From a bacterium 1XD42-54 (GTDB lineage: Bacteria > Bacillota > Clostridia > Lachnospirales > Lachnospiraceae): a DNA stretch of 64,000 nt. Location: assembly GCA_003612585.1 (NCBI GenBank), contig RAZH01000007.1:124001-188000 (forward strand), given 5' to 3'. Within the stretch, counting starts at the first letter, position 1; every line of letters begins with the position of its first letter. Of the stretch, positions 43,690 through 54,363 are shown piece by piece. The notes below the pieces were generated by a model. That model ran no database searches. It was not told where the DNA came from and saw nothing but the letters and a program-made list of their open reading frames with translations. The position numbers and the translations under genes are program-made.

Positions 43690-45111
43690 TCACTCTTTTC
43701 CGTTAAAACAATAAGTACAAAGCTTACACGGTGAAATATTAATTGCTTCCCTTAAATCATCCAGCCGATGATATCGAAGCGTTGTAAAATTCTGCTCCTT
43801 CCTTACAGCCTCAAGCATCGCCTCATAACGTTTGCTGCACGGATTCGCATAATCATCCAAAACCTCCTGTGATACATGTTCCCCCTCACGTTCTCGTATC
43901 ACTCTTCTTGTAATCAAATCCAGCTCTGATTTTGAACGGGAGAAATTCAGATATTTGCATCCATACAGAAGCGGCGGGCAGGCAGGACGCACATGTACTT
44001 CCTTCGCTCCACTGGCATATAAAAATTCTGTCGTTTCACGCAGCTGCGTGCCGCGTACAATGGAATCATCAATCAAAAGGAGTTTTTTGTTCTGTATCAG
44101 AGCTTTCACCGGAATCAGTTTCATTTTTGCAATCAGATTTCTCTGGCTCTGCTGCGTCGGCATAAAGGAACGTGGCCACGTCGGTGTATACTTGATGAAA
44201 GGTCTTGCATACGGAATCCCTGACTCATTTGCATACCCGATTGCATGTGCGATACCGGAATCCGGAACTCCCGCCACAACATCGGGCGACACCTGGCCTT
44301 TGTCGCGCTTTGCCAGCATCGCACCACACTTATAGCGCATCTCCTCTACATTAACACCCTCATACGCAGAGGTCGGATAACCGTAATAAACCCACAAAAA
44401 GGAACAAATACGCATCTCTTTTCCCGGTTCGACAAGTGTCTTTACGCCATCCGGATCAATAAAGACAATCTCCCCCGGCCCAAGTTCCCGGTAATCGTCG
44501 TAGCCCAAATTGATATAAGAAAAACTCTCAAACGCGACACAGTATGCATCTTCTTTATGCCCAATGACGAGCGGCGTTCTTCCATAGCGGTCTCTTGCCG
44601 CGTACAGCCCCTTCTTCGTCATCAGCAACAGCGTCATAGAACCATCCACCAGTTCCTGCACATACCGAATCCCTTCTACAATACTCTCTTTCTTACAGAT
44701 CAGTGCAGCAACCAGCTCGGTCGCATTGACCTGTCCGCTGCTCATCTCCTGAAAATGTGTATTTCCGTTTTCATATACAAGCTTCAAAAGCTCGTCCATA
44801 TTGTTGATCTTTCCAACCGTTGTAATCGCAAAGCTTCCCAGATGAGACTGAATCAGGAGAGGTTGCGGCTCATAATCAGAAATGCATCCGATCCCGAGAT
44901 TCCCCTCCATCTCCTCCACATCACGCTCAAACTTCGTACGAAACGGAGAATTTTCAATATTATGAATCGCCCTCTGAAATCCCCGTTCTCCGCAAACAGC
45001 CATACCACCGCGTCTTGTCCCCAGATGTGAATGATAATCAATACCATAAAATAATTCCAGTATACAATTATTCTTGGAGGCAACTCCGAAAAATCCACCC
45101 ATACGTTTCAT
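43690..45111 (-). CDS. Amidophosphoribosyltransferase (PurF) paralog lacking the N-terminal nucleophile Cys
   Basis: PRPP motif LLLIDDSIVRGTQLRET; C-terminal CKLCTYCFNGK; N-terminus MKRMGGFFGVAS. ATG at 45111 preceded by AAAGGAG. Confidence 0.85.
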   Translation of the reverse strand: MKRMGGFFGVASKNNCILELFYGIDYHSHLGTRRGGMAVCGERGFQRAIHNIENSPFRTKFERDVEEMEGNLGIGCISDYEPQPLLIQSHLGSFAITTVGKINNMDELLKLVYENGNTHFQEMSSGQVNATELVAALICKKESIVEGIRYVQELVDGSMTLLLMTKKGLYAARDRYGRTPLVIGHKEDAYCVAFESFSYINLGYDDYRELGPGEIVFIDPDGVKTLVEPGKEMRICSFLWVYYGYPTSAYEGVNVEEMRYKCGAMLAKRDKGQVSPDVVAGVPDSGIAHAIGYANESGIPYARPFIKYTPTWPRSFMPTQQSQRNLIAKMKLIPVKALIQNKKLLLIDDSIVRGTQLRETTEFLYASGAKEVHVRPACPPLLYGCKYLNFSRSKSELDLITRRVIREREGEHVSQEVLDDYANPCSKRYEAMLEAVRKEQNFTTLRYHRLDDLREAINISPCKLCTYCFNGKE

Positions 45112-45285
45112 TCTCCTTTGCAATTTTATTCTATTACTTTATCATGAAGCTTTCCTGGCGTAAAGATTTTTTTAATATTCTATTTATTTTTGCTCTCCGT
45201 CACAAAAAATGCCTTTATTTCATACAAAATTTATAAATGCATCCTGCAAAACGCTTATTGCCAATGTTCAAAATAGGTAGATATA

Positions 45286-45318
45286 CAAAAAGACCGGAAA
45301 CCTTTCGATTTCCAGCCT
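45286..45318 (-). terminator. Intrinsic terminator of tRNA-Arg
   Basis: Minus strand hairpin around GGAAA...TTTCC followed by TTTTT. Confidence 0.55.
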
Positions 45319-45328
45319 TTCCAGATAC

Positions 45329-45402
45329 CGTGCGCTAGAGGATTCGAACCCCCGACCTTTTGGTCCGTAGCCAAACGCTCTATCCAGCTGAGCTAAGCGC
45401 AC
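45329..45402 (-). tRNA. tRNA-Arg (anticodon ACG)
   Basis: Minus strand GTGCGCTTAGCTCAGCTGGATAGAGCGTTTGGCTACGGACCAAAAGGTCGGGGGTTCGAATCCTCTAGCGCAC; acceptor stem 7/7. Confidence 0.95.
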
Positions 45403-45557
45403 ACATTTTATGTTTTCTTCAGCGTTGTTAATTATATACCTGTATTTTCATTTTGTCAACAGCTATTTCAAAAATTTTTGTCCGAATTTGTTTTTGTTTT
45501 TTCATAAAATCTCTGGAGCTGCTGCAAAAGTTATCATTCGAAGCAGCTCCATGTCTT

Positions 45558-46686
45558 TTATTCTTCTTCGTCCTTTTTCCCGCCAAGTGAGAGCCATTTC
45601 AGATAAGCATTAATAAAATGGTCAATACTTCCATCCATAACCGCGTCTACATTTCCGGACTCTGCACCGGTACGCAGATCTTTGACAAGCTTATACGGCT
45701 GCATAACATAAGAACGGATCTGATTTCCCCACCCGATCTCCTTCACTTCGCCACGGATATCTGACGCCTTCTCTGCATTTTCCTGCTGTTTCAGAAGATA
45801 CAGTTTTGCCTTCAGCATCTGCATCGCTTTGTCCTTATTCTGATGCTGAGAACGCTCATTCTGGCATTGTACCACAATACCGGTCGGCAAATGAGTGATA
45901 CGAATTGCCGATGAAGTTTTATTGATGTGCTGTCCGCCGGCTCCGCTCGAACGATACGTGTCTATCCGCAGATCATCTGCATTGACCTCCACATCAACAT
46001 CCTCCTCAATATCCGGCATTACGTCACAGCTCACAAAGGAGGTCTGACGTTTTCCTGCTGCATTGAACGGAGAAATCCGGACCAGACGGTGCACGCCTTT
46101 CTCTGATTTCAGATACCCGTATGCCTTTGGCCCGTTCACCTGGAATGTAACGGCCTTAATCCCTGCCTCGTCGCCATCCAGATAATCCAGAACTTCGACC
46201 TGATACCCTTTTTTGTCTGCCCAGCGCGTATACATCCGGTACAACATAGAAGCCCAATCACAGGACTCCGTTCCTCCGGCTCCTGCGTGCAGCGTCACGA
46301 TTGCGTTTGTTTCATCGTATTCACCGGAAAGAAGCGTCTTAATCCTGATATCTTCCAGTGTTTCCTGAAAACTTTGCAGCGTCTCTTCAATCTCCGGTAT
46401 CACCTCAGGGTCATTTTCCTCATAGCCCATCTCTATGAGCATTTCGATTTCTTCGTACTGATTCTCTAACTTCCGGTAAGTTTCGATATCGTCCTTCAGG
46501 GACTTCAGCGTCTTCATAGACTCCTGAGATTTTTCGGGATTATCCCAGAAATCCGGCTCTTCCATACGACGCTCCAACTCCTGAACACGCTGTGTCTTAT
46601 TTACCAGGTCAAAGTGAATCCCTCACTTCCACTAATGGTTTCGTATAGCTGTTCAAAAGAACTTTAAACTGGTCAAGCTCAACCAC
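45558..46686 (-). CDS. prfB: Peptide chain release factor 2 with programmed +1 frameshift
   Basis: GTG start at 46686; 25 codons to AGG GAT TCA CTT TGA C (TGA at 46611-46609), then +1 frame GAC CTG GTA AAT AAG... into the ORF ending 45558; GGQ motif SSGAGGQHINKTSSAIRITH. Confidence 0.95.
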
Positions 46687-46767
46687 AGTTTCACCCTCTT
46701 TCAATCTTTTTTATATCATTCCGGACAGACTGCCTGCAGCTTTCTGTCCGGAACCTTAATCCGTCTT

Positions 46768-49338
46768 TTACGCCTTGCGTCCACAGCACTGTTTGTATTT
46801 CTTTCCGCTGCCGCATGGACACGGATCATTCGGATAAACCTTGTCCGCAGCACGCTTTTTCGGTGCGCGTGGGCCGGAATCATCCTTATTCGTTCCAGTC
46901 ACCTTCGCAACCTCTTCACGCTCTACCTTCTGCTCTACCTTTACATGGAACAGCAGGCGAACTGTATCTTCCTGAATTGCAGATGTCATTGAATCAAACA
47001 TCTCGTAAGCGCTCATTTTATACTCTACAAGCGGGTCTTTCTGACCATACGCCTGAAGGCCGATTCCCTGACGAAGCTGATCCATATCGTCAATATGATC
47101 CATCCATTTCCGGTCAATCACTTTCAGAAGAATCACGCGCTCCAGCTCACGAATCTGCTCCTGCTCCGGGAACTCCGTTTCTTTTAATTCATAGAGCTTT
47201 ACAGCCTGCTCTTTGATCATCTGCTTTAATTCACTCTTATTGGAAATATCCTGAATTGCTTCCGCTGTGATCGGTTTAAGCGGAATCGTCTGCAACAGAA
47301 CAGAATTCAGCTCCTGCAAATCCCATTCATCACGATCCGTCGTCTCACCAAAACACAGATCCACAACATTATCGGAAATATCCATAATCATCTTAATAAT
47401 AGAATCGCGCATACTCTCGCCATCCAGCACACGGCGACGCTCCGCATAGATGATTTCTCTCTGCTCGTTGTTTACCTGATCGTACTCAAGAAGATTCTTA
47501 CGGATACCAAAGTTGTTGCTCTCAATCTTCATCTGTGCCTTTTCGATTGCATTGGAAAGCATCTTGTGCTCAATCTGCTCACCTTCCTGCACGCCTAGAG
47601 ACTGGAACACCTTCATCATCTTCTCAGAACCGAACAGACGCATCAGATCGTCCTCAAGCGAAATATAAAATCTGGACTCACCAGGATCTCCCTGACGACC
47701 GGAACGACCACGCAACTGATTGTCAATTCGGCGTGACTCATGACGTTCCGTACCGATAATTTTAAGCCCTCCGGCCTTCCTTGATTCCTCGTCCAGCTTA
47801 ATATCCGTACCACGACCGGCCATGTTCGTTGCGATCGTAACTGCGCCATGAATACCAGCGTCAGCTACAATCTCAGCCTCCAGCTCATGGAACTTCGCAT
47901 TCAAAACCTTATGCTGAATCCCCTCCCGCTTCAAAAGCGTGGAAAGCAGCTCCGACACTTCGATCGTAATCGTACCAACCAGCACCGGCTGTCCTTTGGC
48001 ATGCGCCTCTTTGACTGCCTCTACAACGGCACGGTACTTCTCTTTTTTCGTCATATAAACGGCGTCATTCAAGTCGATACGCTGCACCGGACGGTTCGTC
48101 GGAATCTCAACAACGTCCATACCGTAAATATCGCGGAACTCCTTCTCCTCGGTAAGTGCCGTACCGGTCATACCAGATTTCTTTTTGTACTTATTAAAGA
48201 AATTCTGGAATGTAATCGTCGCCAGCGTCTTGCTCTCGCGTTTTACTTTTACGTGCTCTTTTGCCTCGATCGCCTGATGCAGACCGTCCGAATACCGGCG
48301 GCCCGGCATAATACGTCCCGTAAATTCATCGACGATCATAACTTCATCGTCTTTTACCACATAATCCTGATCGCGGAACATCAAATTGTGCGCCCGAAGA
48401 GCCAGATCCACATTGTGCTGAATTTCCAGGTTTTCTGCATCTGAGAAGTTTTCAATCTGGAAGAATTTCTCTACCTTATGAACACCCTGCTCGGTCAGTG
48501 TAACAATCTTGTCCTTCTCATTGACAATAAAATCACCGGTCTCTGTAATCTCCTCGCCCATCAGCGCAGTCATCTTGGTAACCTCGCCGCTTGCTTCACC
48601 GCGCTGAAGCTGACGTGCCAGAATATCGCACACCTCGTACAGCTTTGTAGATTTTCCGGACTGACCGGAAATAATAAGCGGTGTACGGGCCTCGTCAATC
48701 AAAACAGAGTCAACCTCATCAATGATCGCATAGACAAGATCTCTCTGAACAAGCTGCTCTTTGTAAATAACCATGTTATCACGCAGATAATCAAAACCGA
48801 GCTCATTGTTTGTAATATAAGTAATATCGCAGGCATACTGCTCTCTTCGCTCATCGTTGTTCATCGAATTGAGTACTACGCCGACCTTCAGTCCAAGGAA
48901 CTCATGCACCTGTCCCATCCACTCAGCATCACGGTGTGCCAGATAATCGTTAACCGTAACGATATGCACGCCTTCACCGGTCAACGCATTCAGATAAGCC
49001 GGAAGCGTAGATACAAGCGTCTTACCTTCACCGGTACGCATCTCTGCAATACGTCCCTGGTGAAGAATGATTCCACCAATCAGCTGTACCCGGTAATGCT
49101 CCATGTTCAGCACGCGCTTTCCCGCTTCGCGTACAGTAGCAAATGCCTCAGGGAGAAGGTCGTCCAACGTCTCACCATTTGCATAGCGCTCTTTATACTC
49201 TTTTGTCTTGGCTCTCAGTTCCTCATCCGTAAGCGCCTGCATCGTAGGCCGGAGACTTTCTATCTTGTCCACAATTGGCATGATCATCTTCAGCTCACGC
49301 TGACTGTGGGTTCCAAAGATTTTTTCTACTATCTTCAT
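46768..49338 (-). CDS. secA: Preprotein translocase subunit SecA
   Basis: [28 protein letters not shown]-terminal [20 protein letters not shown]. Confidence 0.98.
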   Translation of the reverse strand: MKIVEKIFGTHSQRELKMIMPIVDKIESLRPTMQALTDEELRAKTKEYKERYANGETLDDLLPEAFATVREAGKRVLNMEHYRVQLIGGIILHQGRIAEMRTGEGKTLVSTLPAYLNALTGEGVHIVTVNDYLAHRDAEWMGQVHEFLGLKVGVVLNSMNNDERREQYACDITYITNNELGFDYLRDNMVIYKEQLVQRDLVYAIIDEVDSVLIDEARTPLIISGQSGKSTKLYEVCDILARQLQRGEASGEVTKMTALMGEEITETGDFIVNEKDKIVTLTEQGVHKVEKFFQIENFSDAENLEIQHNVDLALRAHNLMFRDQDYVVKDDEVMIVDEFTGRIMPGRRYSDGLHQAIEAKEHVKVKRESKTLATITFQNFFNKYKKKSGMTGTALTEEKEFRDIYGMDVVEIPTNRPVQRIDLNDAVYMTKKEKYRAVVEAVKEAHAKGQPVLVGTITIEVSELLSTLLKREGIQHKVLNAKFHELEAEIVADAGIHGAVTIATNMAGRGTDIKLDEESRKAGGLKIIGTERHESRRIDNQLRGRSGRQGDPGESRFYISLEDDLMRLFGSEKMMKVFQSLGVQEGEQIEHKMLSNAIEKAQMKIESNNFGIRKNLLEYDQVNNEQREIIYAERRRVLDGESMRDSIIKMIMDISDNVVDLCFGETTDRDEWDLQELNSVLLQTIPLKPITAEAIQDISNKSELKQMIKEQAVKLYELKETEFPEQEQIRELERVILLKVIDRKWMDHIDDMDQLRQGIGLQAYGQKDPLVEYKMSAYEMFDSMTSAIQEDTVRLLFHVKVEQKVEREEVAKVTGTNKDDSGPRAPKKRAADKVYPNDPCPCGSGKKYKQCCGRKA

Positions 49339-49516
49339 TTTGTATCTCCATTTCAACAATAATTTGCTTTTTATTGTATCACTTCCGAGGCATTAACACA
49401 ATTAAATTTTTTATGAACGCATTCCCGTTTTTATGAACATACGGTGGGCGAAAAATTCATTTTTTCTCTCCGTACCGCTCATCCTGTTCCGTGCAACGGA
49501 AAAACTGCATAAAACA

Positions 49517-49538
49517 GCCGCTGCACCAATGCAGCGGC
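49517..49538. terminator. Intrinsic terminator hairpin downstream of hpf
   Basis: GCCGCTGCA-ccaa-TGCAGCGGC. Confidence 0.7.
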
Positions 49539-49618
49539 CTTTTTCCTATCCTCATATTCTGTTTACAATTTGTTCAAATTTCAAATATCGCCGTTCTGTT
49601 TCACTTACGCCCCGCCAT

Positions 49619-50158
49619 CTAGCTGTACTCTGGTTCAATCAACCCATACGTGCCGCCTTTGCGTTTATAAACGACATTGACCTCTTCTGTCTCAGCATTG
49701 CAAAATACAAAAAATGTATGGCCAAGCAGTTCCATCTGAACACAGGCATCTTCCGGATACATTGGTTTCATGCCAAAATGCTTTGTGCGGATAATTCTGA
49801 CTTCGTCTAACGGATCGCTCTCCTTTTCAATAAATTCTTTCCGGAAATTACTACTCTCCTGATTTTTATCAACTATCTTCTCTTTGTATTTGCGAAGCTG
49901 ACGCTCAATTACCTCCTCAACCAAGTCAATGGAAACATACATATCATTGCTGACCTGCTCTGAACGGATAATATTACCTTTGACCGGAATGGTTACCTCA
50001 ATCTTCTGACGTTCTTTCTCAACACTCAAAGTCACGATAATCTCTGTATCCGGAGTAAAATACCGCTCCAGCTTTCCAAGTTTATCCCGAATGGCGGATT
50101 TCAAACCGTCTGTTACCTCGATATTTTTCCCACTGATCGTAAATTTCATTCTATCCAA
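49619..50158 (-). CDS. hpf: Ribosome hibernation promoting factor, long form
   Basis: KFTISGKNIEVTDGLKSAIRDKLGKLERYF; C-terminal domain RTKHFGMKPMYPEDACVQMELLGHTFFVF. Confidence 0.95.
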   Translation of the reverse strand: MDRMKFTISGKNIEVTDGLKSAIRDKLGKLERYFTPDTEIIVTLSVEKERQKIEVTIPVKGNIIRSEQVSNDMYVSIDLVEEVIERQLRKYKEKIVDKNQESSNFRKEFIEKESDPLDEVRIIRTKHFGMKPMYPEDACVQMELLGHTFFVFCNAETEEVNVVYKRKGGTYGLIEPEYS

Positions 50159-50298
50159 CTCCTTTGCTACAGATTCGTAATTTCGTCACTACTTTTCCTA
50201 ATTCCGTCATTACATGAGTACATTATACCACACTATCCATTTTTTTCAACCAAAAATACATTTTTATTAATTTTTTCGGTTTTTTTATATTTTTTTAT

Positions 50299-51084
50299 TC
50301 AATTTTCACAAAATTCAAGCACTTTGCGATAAGACAAATGCCCTCCAAACAAATCCAGTGCGCTTCCGACCGTCACATCGACACATCCCCTTCCAAGCCG
50401 TTTTAACAAGCAAAGGTCTGCATAGCTTCCAACGCCCCCCGCATAAGTTATTGGCTTCTTACCCCAGGTTCCTAAAAGCTCTGCCAATGGTTTTTCAATC
50501 CCCTCTGCCTTCCCTTCCACATCAGCTGCATGAATCAGAAATTCATCACAGTACCCGGACAATTCATCGAGGACCTGTTGATTCAGACGTACATCCGTAA
50601 ACTTCTGCCAACGGTCTGTAACAATATAATAATCATCGTCCTTTTTCCGGCAGCTCAAATCAAGCACGAGATGTTTTTTCCCTACCTCACGTACCAGACG
50701 TTGCAGATTGCCATAATGAATCTGTCCTTCCCGAAACACATATGAAGTTACAATCACATGCGAAGCTCCCGCGTCTAAAAACTGCGCCGCATTTCCTTCC
50801 TGAATGCCTCCGCCTACCTGCAGACCTCCCGGATATGCCGCCAGTGCACGTAAAGCCTGCTCTTTCGTATCTTCATAATATGGCGACGCAGAAGGATTCA
50901 GCAAAATCACATGTCCCCCTGTAAGACCTTCTCTTTGGTAAAACCGGGCATAAAACTCGGCATCCTGCTCCGATACAAAATTTTCCTTGGCCATATCACC
51001 TGCATCCTGCAGGCTTCCACCCACAATCTGCTTTACTTTTCCATTATGTATATCGATACATGGTCGAAATCTCATATATTCCAT
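50299..51084 (-). CDS. HisA-type isomerase of the eukaryotic (HIS6-like) family
   Basis: RPCIDIHNGKVKQIVGGSL, LQVGGGI, HLVLDLSCRK, EFLIHAADVEGKAEGI, VTVGSALDLFGG match yeast HIS6 motifs as recalled. Confidence 0.85.
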   Translation of the reverse strand: MEYMRFRPCIDIHNGKVKQIVGGSLQDAGDMAKENFVSEQDAEFYARFYQREGLTGGHVILLNPSASPYYEDTKEQALRALAAYPGGLQVGGGIQEGNAAQFLDAGASHVIVTSYVFREGQIHYGNLQRLVREVGKKHLVLDLSCRKKDDDYYIVTDRWQKFTDVRLNQQVLDELSGYCDEFLIHAADVEGKAEGIEKPLAELLGTWGKKPITYAGGVGSYADLCLLKRLGRGCVDVTVGSALDLFGGHLSYRKVLEFCEN

Positions 51085-51227
51085 GTCCTTTCCTTATGTA
51101 TTTGAAAATTTTCCCAGATCTGTCACGCTTCAACCAACAGGGAAAACCGGAAAAATTCTGCCGCAATCCGTTTCCGGTGCGGCAGAAGCTATCTTTGTTT
51201 TCTGTTTTTTACGCATGTAGTACGTGT

Positions 51228-51755
51228 TTATCTTTCTGTATTTCCGGTCAATGCATCGCCAGCATTTTCCACACCGTTAATCAGATCTTTTCCAGCATCA
51301 CCTACGCCATTTACAATGTCACGGCCCGCATCGCCAAGGCCTGTCCCCACATCCGTCCTTGTTCTGTTTGTATTGTCGTCTGTGTCAGTATCATTTACAT
51401 TGGTGCCATTCTCTAATGCATTTTCGTCTGTCACGCTGTTTACGTTATTGTCCGTATTATTGTCTGTCTCATCATCATCCAGTGCATCTCGATCTGTCTG
51501 AGAATTGTCTACACCGTTCACAGTACCGCCTGCGCCCGTCTCTGCATTGTTCTCAGTAGCGACAGTTCCTGTACCGTTTTTGTCATTATCGTTTTTATCA
51601 TTCTTGTCATTGTTGCCATTCATATCATTTTTGCCATTCTCTGTCATTGTAGCATTTTCATCCACTGTGTCGTTTTTGTCGTTACCGCAGCCTGCAAGAA
51701 GCGCCATACAGCACACACAGGCCAGACATAATGCGTACTTTCTCCAACGTTTCAT
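51228..51755 (-). CDS. Asn/Asp-rich low-complexity lipoprotein
   Basis: Signal peptide with lipobox MALLAGC; long N/D/T repeat region. Confidence 0.75.
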   Translation of the reverse strand: MKRWRKYALCLACVCCMALLAGCGNDKNDTVDENATMTENGKNDMNGNNDKNDKNDNDKNGTGTVATENNAETGAGGTVNGVDNSQTDRDALDDDETDNNTDNNVNSVTDENALENGTNVNDTDTDDNTNRTRTDVGTGLGDAGRDIVNGVGDAGKDLINGVENAGDALTGNTER

Positions 51756-51904
51756 AATTATTCTGTTCTCCTTTTCATTTATTCCTGTAACTGGCGGTCA
51801 AAACAGAGGTTGTCTTTGTATGACCGTTATGGTAATAAGTATATACGCTTTTATTGCTTTTATACCAATCTTACAGGAATAAATGACAGAAAAAGAAGAA
51901 CACT

Positions 51905-54334
51905 TTATTTAACAGTTACCTTACATTTTACAGAGACATTGCCTGCTTTTACCGTAATCACTGCTTTGCCTTTTTTCTTTGCCGTAATTTTTCCTTTGGA
52001 TGAAACGGAAGCTACGGATTTATTCGACGAAATAAACGTTATTTTAGCCTGGCTTCCGGATGGAGACAATTTTGGATTCAGTGTCTTGGATTTTCCGCGC
52101 TTCAGTGTAACCGATCCAGCAATATTTGTAATTTTCTTGGGCGCCATTTTCGGCACTGTAACGGTCATTACCGCCTTTTTACTTCCCGATTTTACCGTTA
52201 TTTTAGCTTTTCCGGACCCTTTTGCCGTAATTACACCCTTAGAACTAACCGACGCTACTTTTTTATTAGAAGAAGCGTACGTAACCTTCTCCTGGCTTGT
52301 AATCGGACTGATCACAGGCGCCAGCGCTTTCTTTTTGCCAAGCGAAAGCTTTAACGTTTTCGGAACTCCCGTAATCTTTGTAGTCCTTACCGCGCCTGAC
52401 TGCACCTTCACGGTAATACTCTTTTTCAGACCGGACGCCAGCGTCACTGTTACCGTTGCATTACCTGTCTTTTTCTGAGCTGTAATTTTTCCCTTACTGT
52501 TTACTTTTACGATTTTCGTGTTATCTGATTTCCAACTTTTGATCTTGTCGCCCTTTGCAAGCCCAGAAATCTTCACAGCCGATGTCGACTGACCTTTTTT
52601 CAGAGTAAGGCTCGTTACGTTGACTTTTATCGTCGGAATCCGGGCGCTCCCCGGATCATTTACTGTGTTTTTCGTGCCGCAGCCGTTCTCACAGAAAGCG
52701 GTCATGGTACCATCGCGATTCCATCCGGCGTTTTTATCTGATACGTAATTTGTAAACCTATGATTAATCAACTCTAAAACTTGTAACGTTTTCTCATTAC
52801 ACGCAGAACAATTCACATACTCTGTTCCATAATTTGCACAGGTTGCATTTTGACGCTGTATGGTCCATGTATGATAATGGGAATCTTCAGCCCCACTTTC
52901 ATATCCAACCCTTCTAAGTATAGGCGCAGCAAAGTTTTGTGTATAAAAACTACCCGAAAAATTAGTATAAATTGTTCGTTCTGCCTCAATTGTATATCCA
53001 CTCATTCCACGGGATGATGCGCCTGTCAGACAATAAACGGTACTTGGTGTGTTGCTGCTATTGTCATCCCATGTAGCATCTATCACATACCATTTTCCGT
53101 CATCCATTTTGACATAATTCCACATATGAGCGCCACCCGCATTTCCAACAACCAAGGCACTCTCTAATCCGGCCTCCTGACAAAGAAGTTTAAATGCTTT
53201 GGCATACCCTTCGCAAACAACCCGCTTTGTGGGAGAAAGAAAAACGCCCGCAGCTGAATGCGCATATGCCTTTGCCAGCGCAGTTGTCCCTTCATCGTAA
53301 ATCAGAAGATTACACAAATAATCATGAATCGCTTTCACTTTTCCACTGGCTGTAGAAACATCCCGCCCTTGTATTGCCGCTTGATATGCTGCTTTCACCG
53401 CTTGATCAAACGCCGCAACCTCCATGCCTGCACCTGTATAAATCATGCGCGGAGACAATGTAATTCCTGTCACCACACTTGGATAATTCATACTTGAAAA
53501 ATTATAAAGAAACATAGGTGCATCCATCCAGAATACCTCCGGATAGTCATACATAAATGCATCAAACGCTGACTGCATAATACGACGTACACTTTCCTGA
53601 GCCTTCGCCAGCTCTGTTGCATTCGCAATCGGGAACTGCTCCGCAAATGTAATCACAAGCTTTGAATCGTCACTCACCGCAACCCTAGCATCCACATAAG
53701 CGCCTTTCATCGCATCATATACATTCCTTGCTTCCCCAGAAAGCTGTCCGCCATAAGAATCTACATACTGGCCTGCATAAAAAGTACGGGCTTTGGCCGC
53801 CTGTGCATCCGACGCGTACCCACTCGTTGCAAGCTGCTCAACAATATTTCCTAAAAGCTCCGGCGCCACTTCCTCCGTAAGCCCTTCCTGATTGGGGTCT
53901 ATCGCTTCGGCAGCTACCAAAAAATCATCTACAAGTATCCCTTCCGGGCCAATTTCAGTTCCATCGTCTGACTGCTCAGCTCTCTCCTCTTCCGGCTGTG
54001 TAAAACCATCAGTTCCTTCTGGCTCAGACGGATCTCCTTCTGGCTGCACAATCGCGCTGTCTTCCTCCAGCACAGATTCTTCATCGCCCGGTTCCACAAA
54101 CAATTCGTCTGGCAGTGTATCTTCTTCCATTTCCACAGCTGCGTCATAATCCCAGGCGCTATCGCTTATCAGCTCGGTATCCTGCCCTGCTTCTGAAGGT
54201 TCGTTTTCCTCCGGCGCAGCCTGCATTTCTTCATACGCGTTTCCATCCAACGTCACTTCGCCTGCCGTAGCGCTTCCCACAGGTACTACTGCCATAAATA
54301 CAGCCAAGGCGATCGCCGTCAATTTTTTTCTCAT
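51905..54334 (-). CDS. Secreted/surface transglutaminase-like protein with C-terminal Ig-like (Big_2-type) repeats
   Basis: Signal peptide MRKKLTAIALAVFMAVVPVGSATA; acidic stalk; CEGYAKAFKLLCQEAGL ... AHMWNYVKMDDGKWYVIDATWDD; three Ig-like repeats. Confidence 0.85.
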   Translation of the reverse strand: MRKKLTAIALAVFMAVVPVGSATAGEVTLDGNAYEEMQAAPEENEPSEAGQDTELISDSAWDYDAAVEMEEDTLPDELFVEPGDEESVLEEDSAIVQPEGDPSEPEGTDGFTQPEEERAEQSDDGTEIGPEGILVDDFLVAAEAIDPNQEGLTEEVAPELLGNIVEQLATSGYASDAQAAKARTFYAGQYVDSYGGQLSGEARNVYDAMKGAYVDARVAVSDDSKLVITFAEQFPIANATELAKAQESVRRIMQSAFDAFMYDYPEVFWMDAPMFLYNFSSMNYPSVVTGITLSPRMIYTGAGMEVAAFDQAVKAAYQAAIQGRDVSTASGKVKAIHDYLCNLLIYDEGTTALAKAYAHSAAGVFLSPTKRVVCEGYAKAFKLLCQEAGLESALVVGNAGGAHMWNYVKMDDGKWYVIDATWDDNSSNTPSTVYCLTGASSRGMSGYTIEAERTIYTNFSGSFYTQNFAAPILRRVGYESGAEDSHYHTWTIQRQNATCANYGTEYVNCSACNEKTLQVLELINHRFTNYVSDKNAGWNRDGTMTAFCENGCGTKNTVNDPGSARIPTIKVNVTSLTLKKGQSTSAVKISGLAKGDKIKSWKSDNTKIVKVNSKGKITAQKKTGNATVTVTLASGLKKSITVKVQSGAVRTTKITGVPKTLKLSLGKKKALAPVISPITSQEKVTYASSNKKVASVSSKGVITAKGSGKAKITVKSGSKKAVMTVTVPKMAPKKITNIAGSVTLKRGKSKTLNPKLSPSGSQAKITFISSNKSVASVSSKGKITAKKKGKAVITVKAGNVSVKCKVTVK

Positions 54335-54363
54335 TTTTATCCCCTGCCTCCTGCAAACATCCG

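Noticed and set aside
48478-49362. 294-aa plus-strand ORF antisense to secA
   Set aside because: Antisense artefact over secA.
49405-49445. Direct repeat TTTTTATGAAC upstream of secA
   Set aside because: Only two 11-bp copies in AT-rich DNA; too weak to report.
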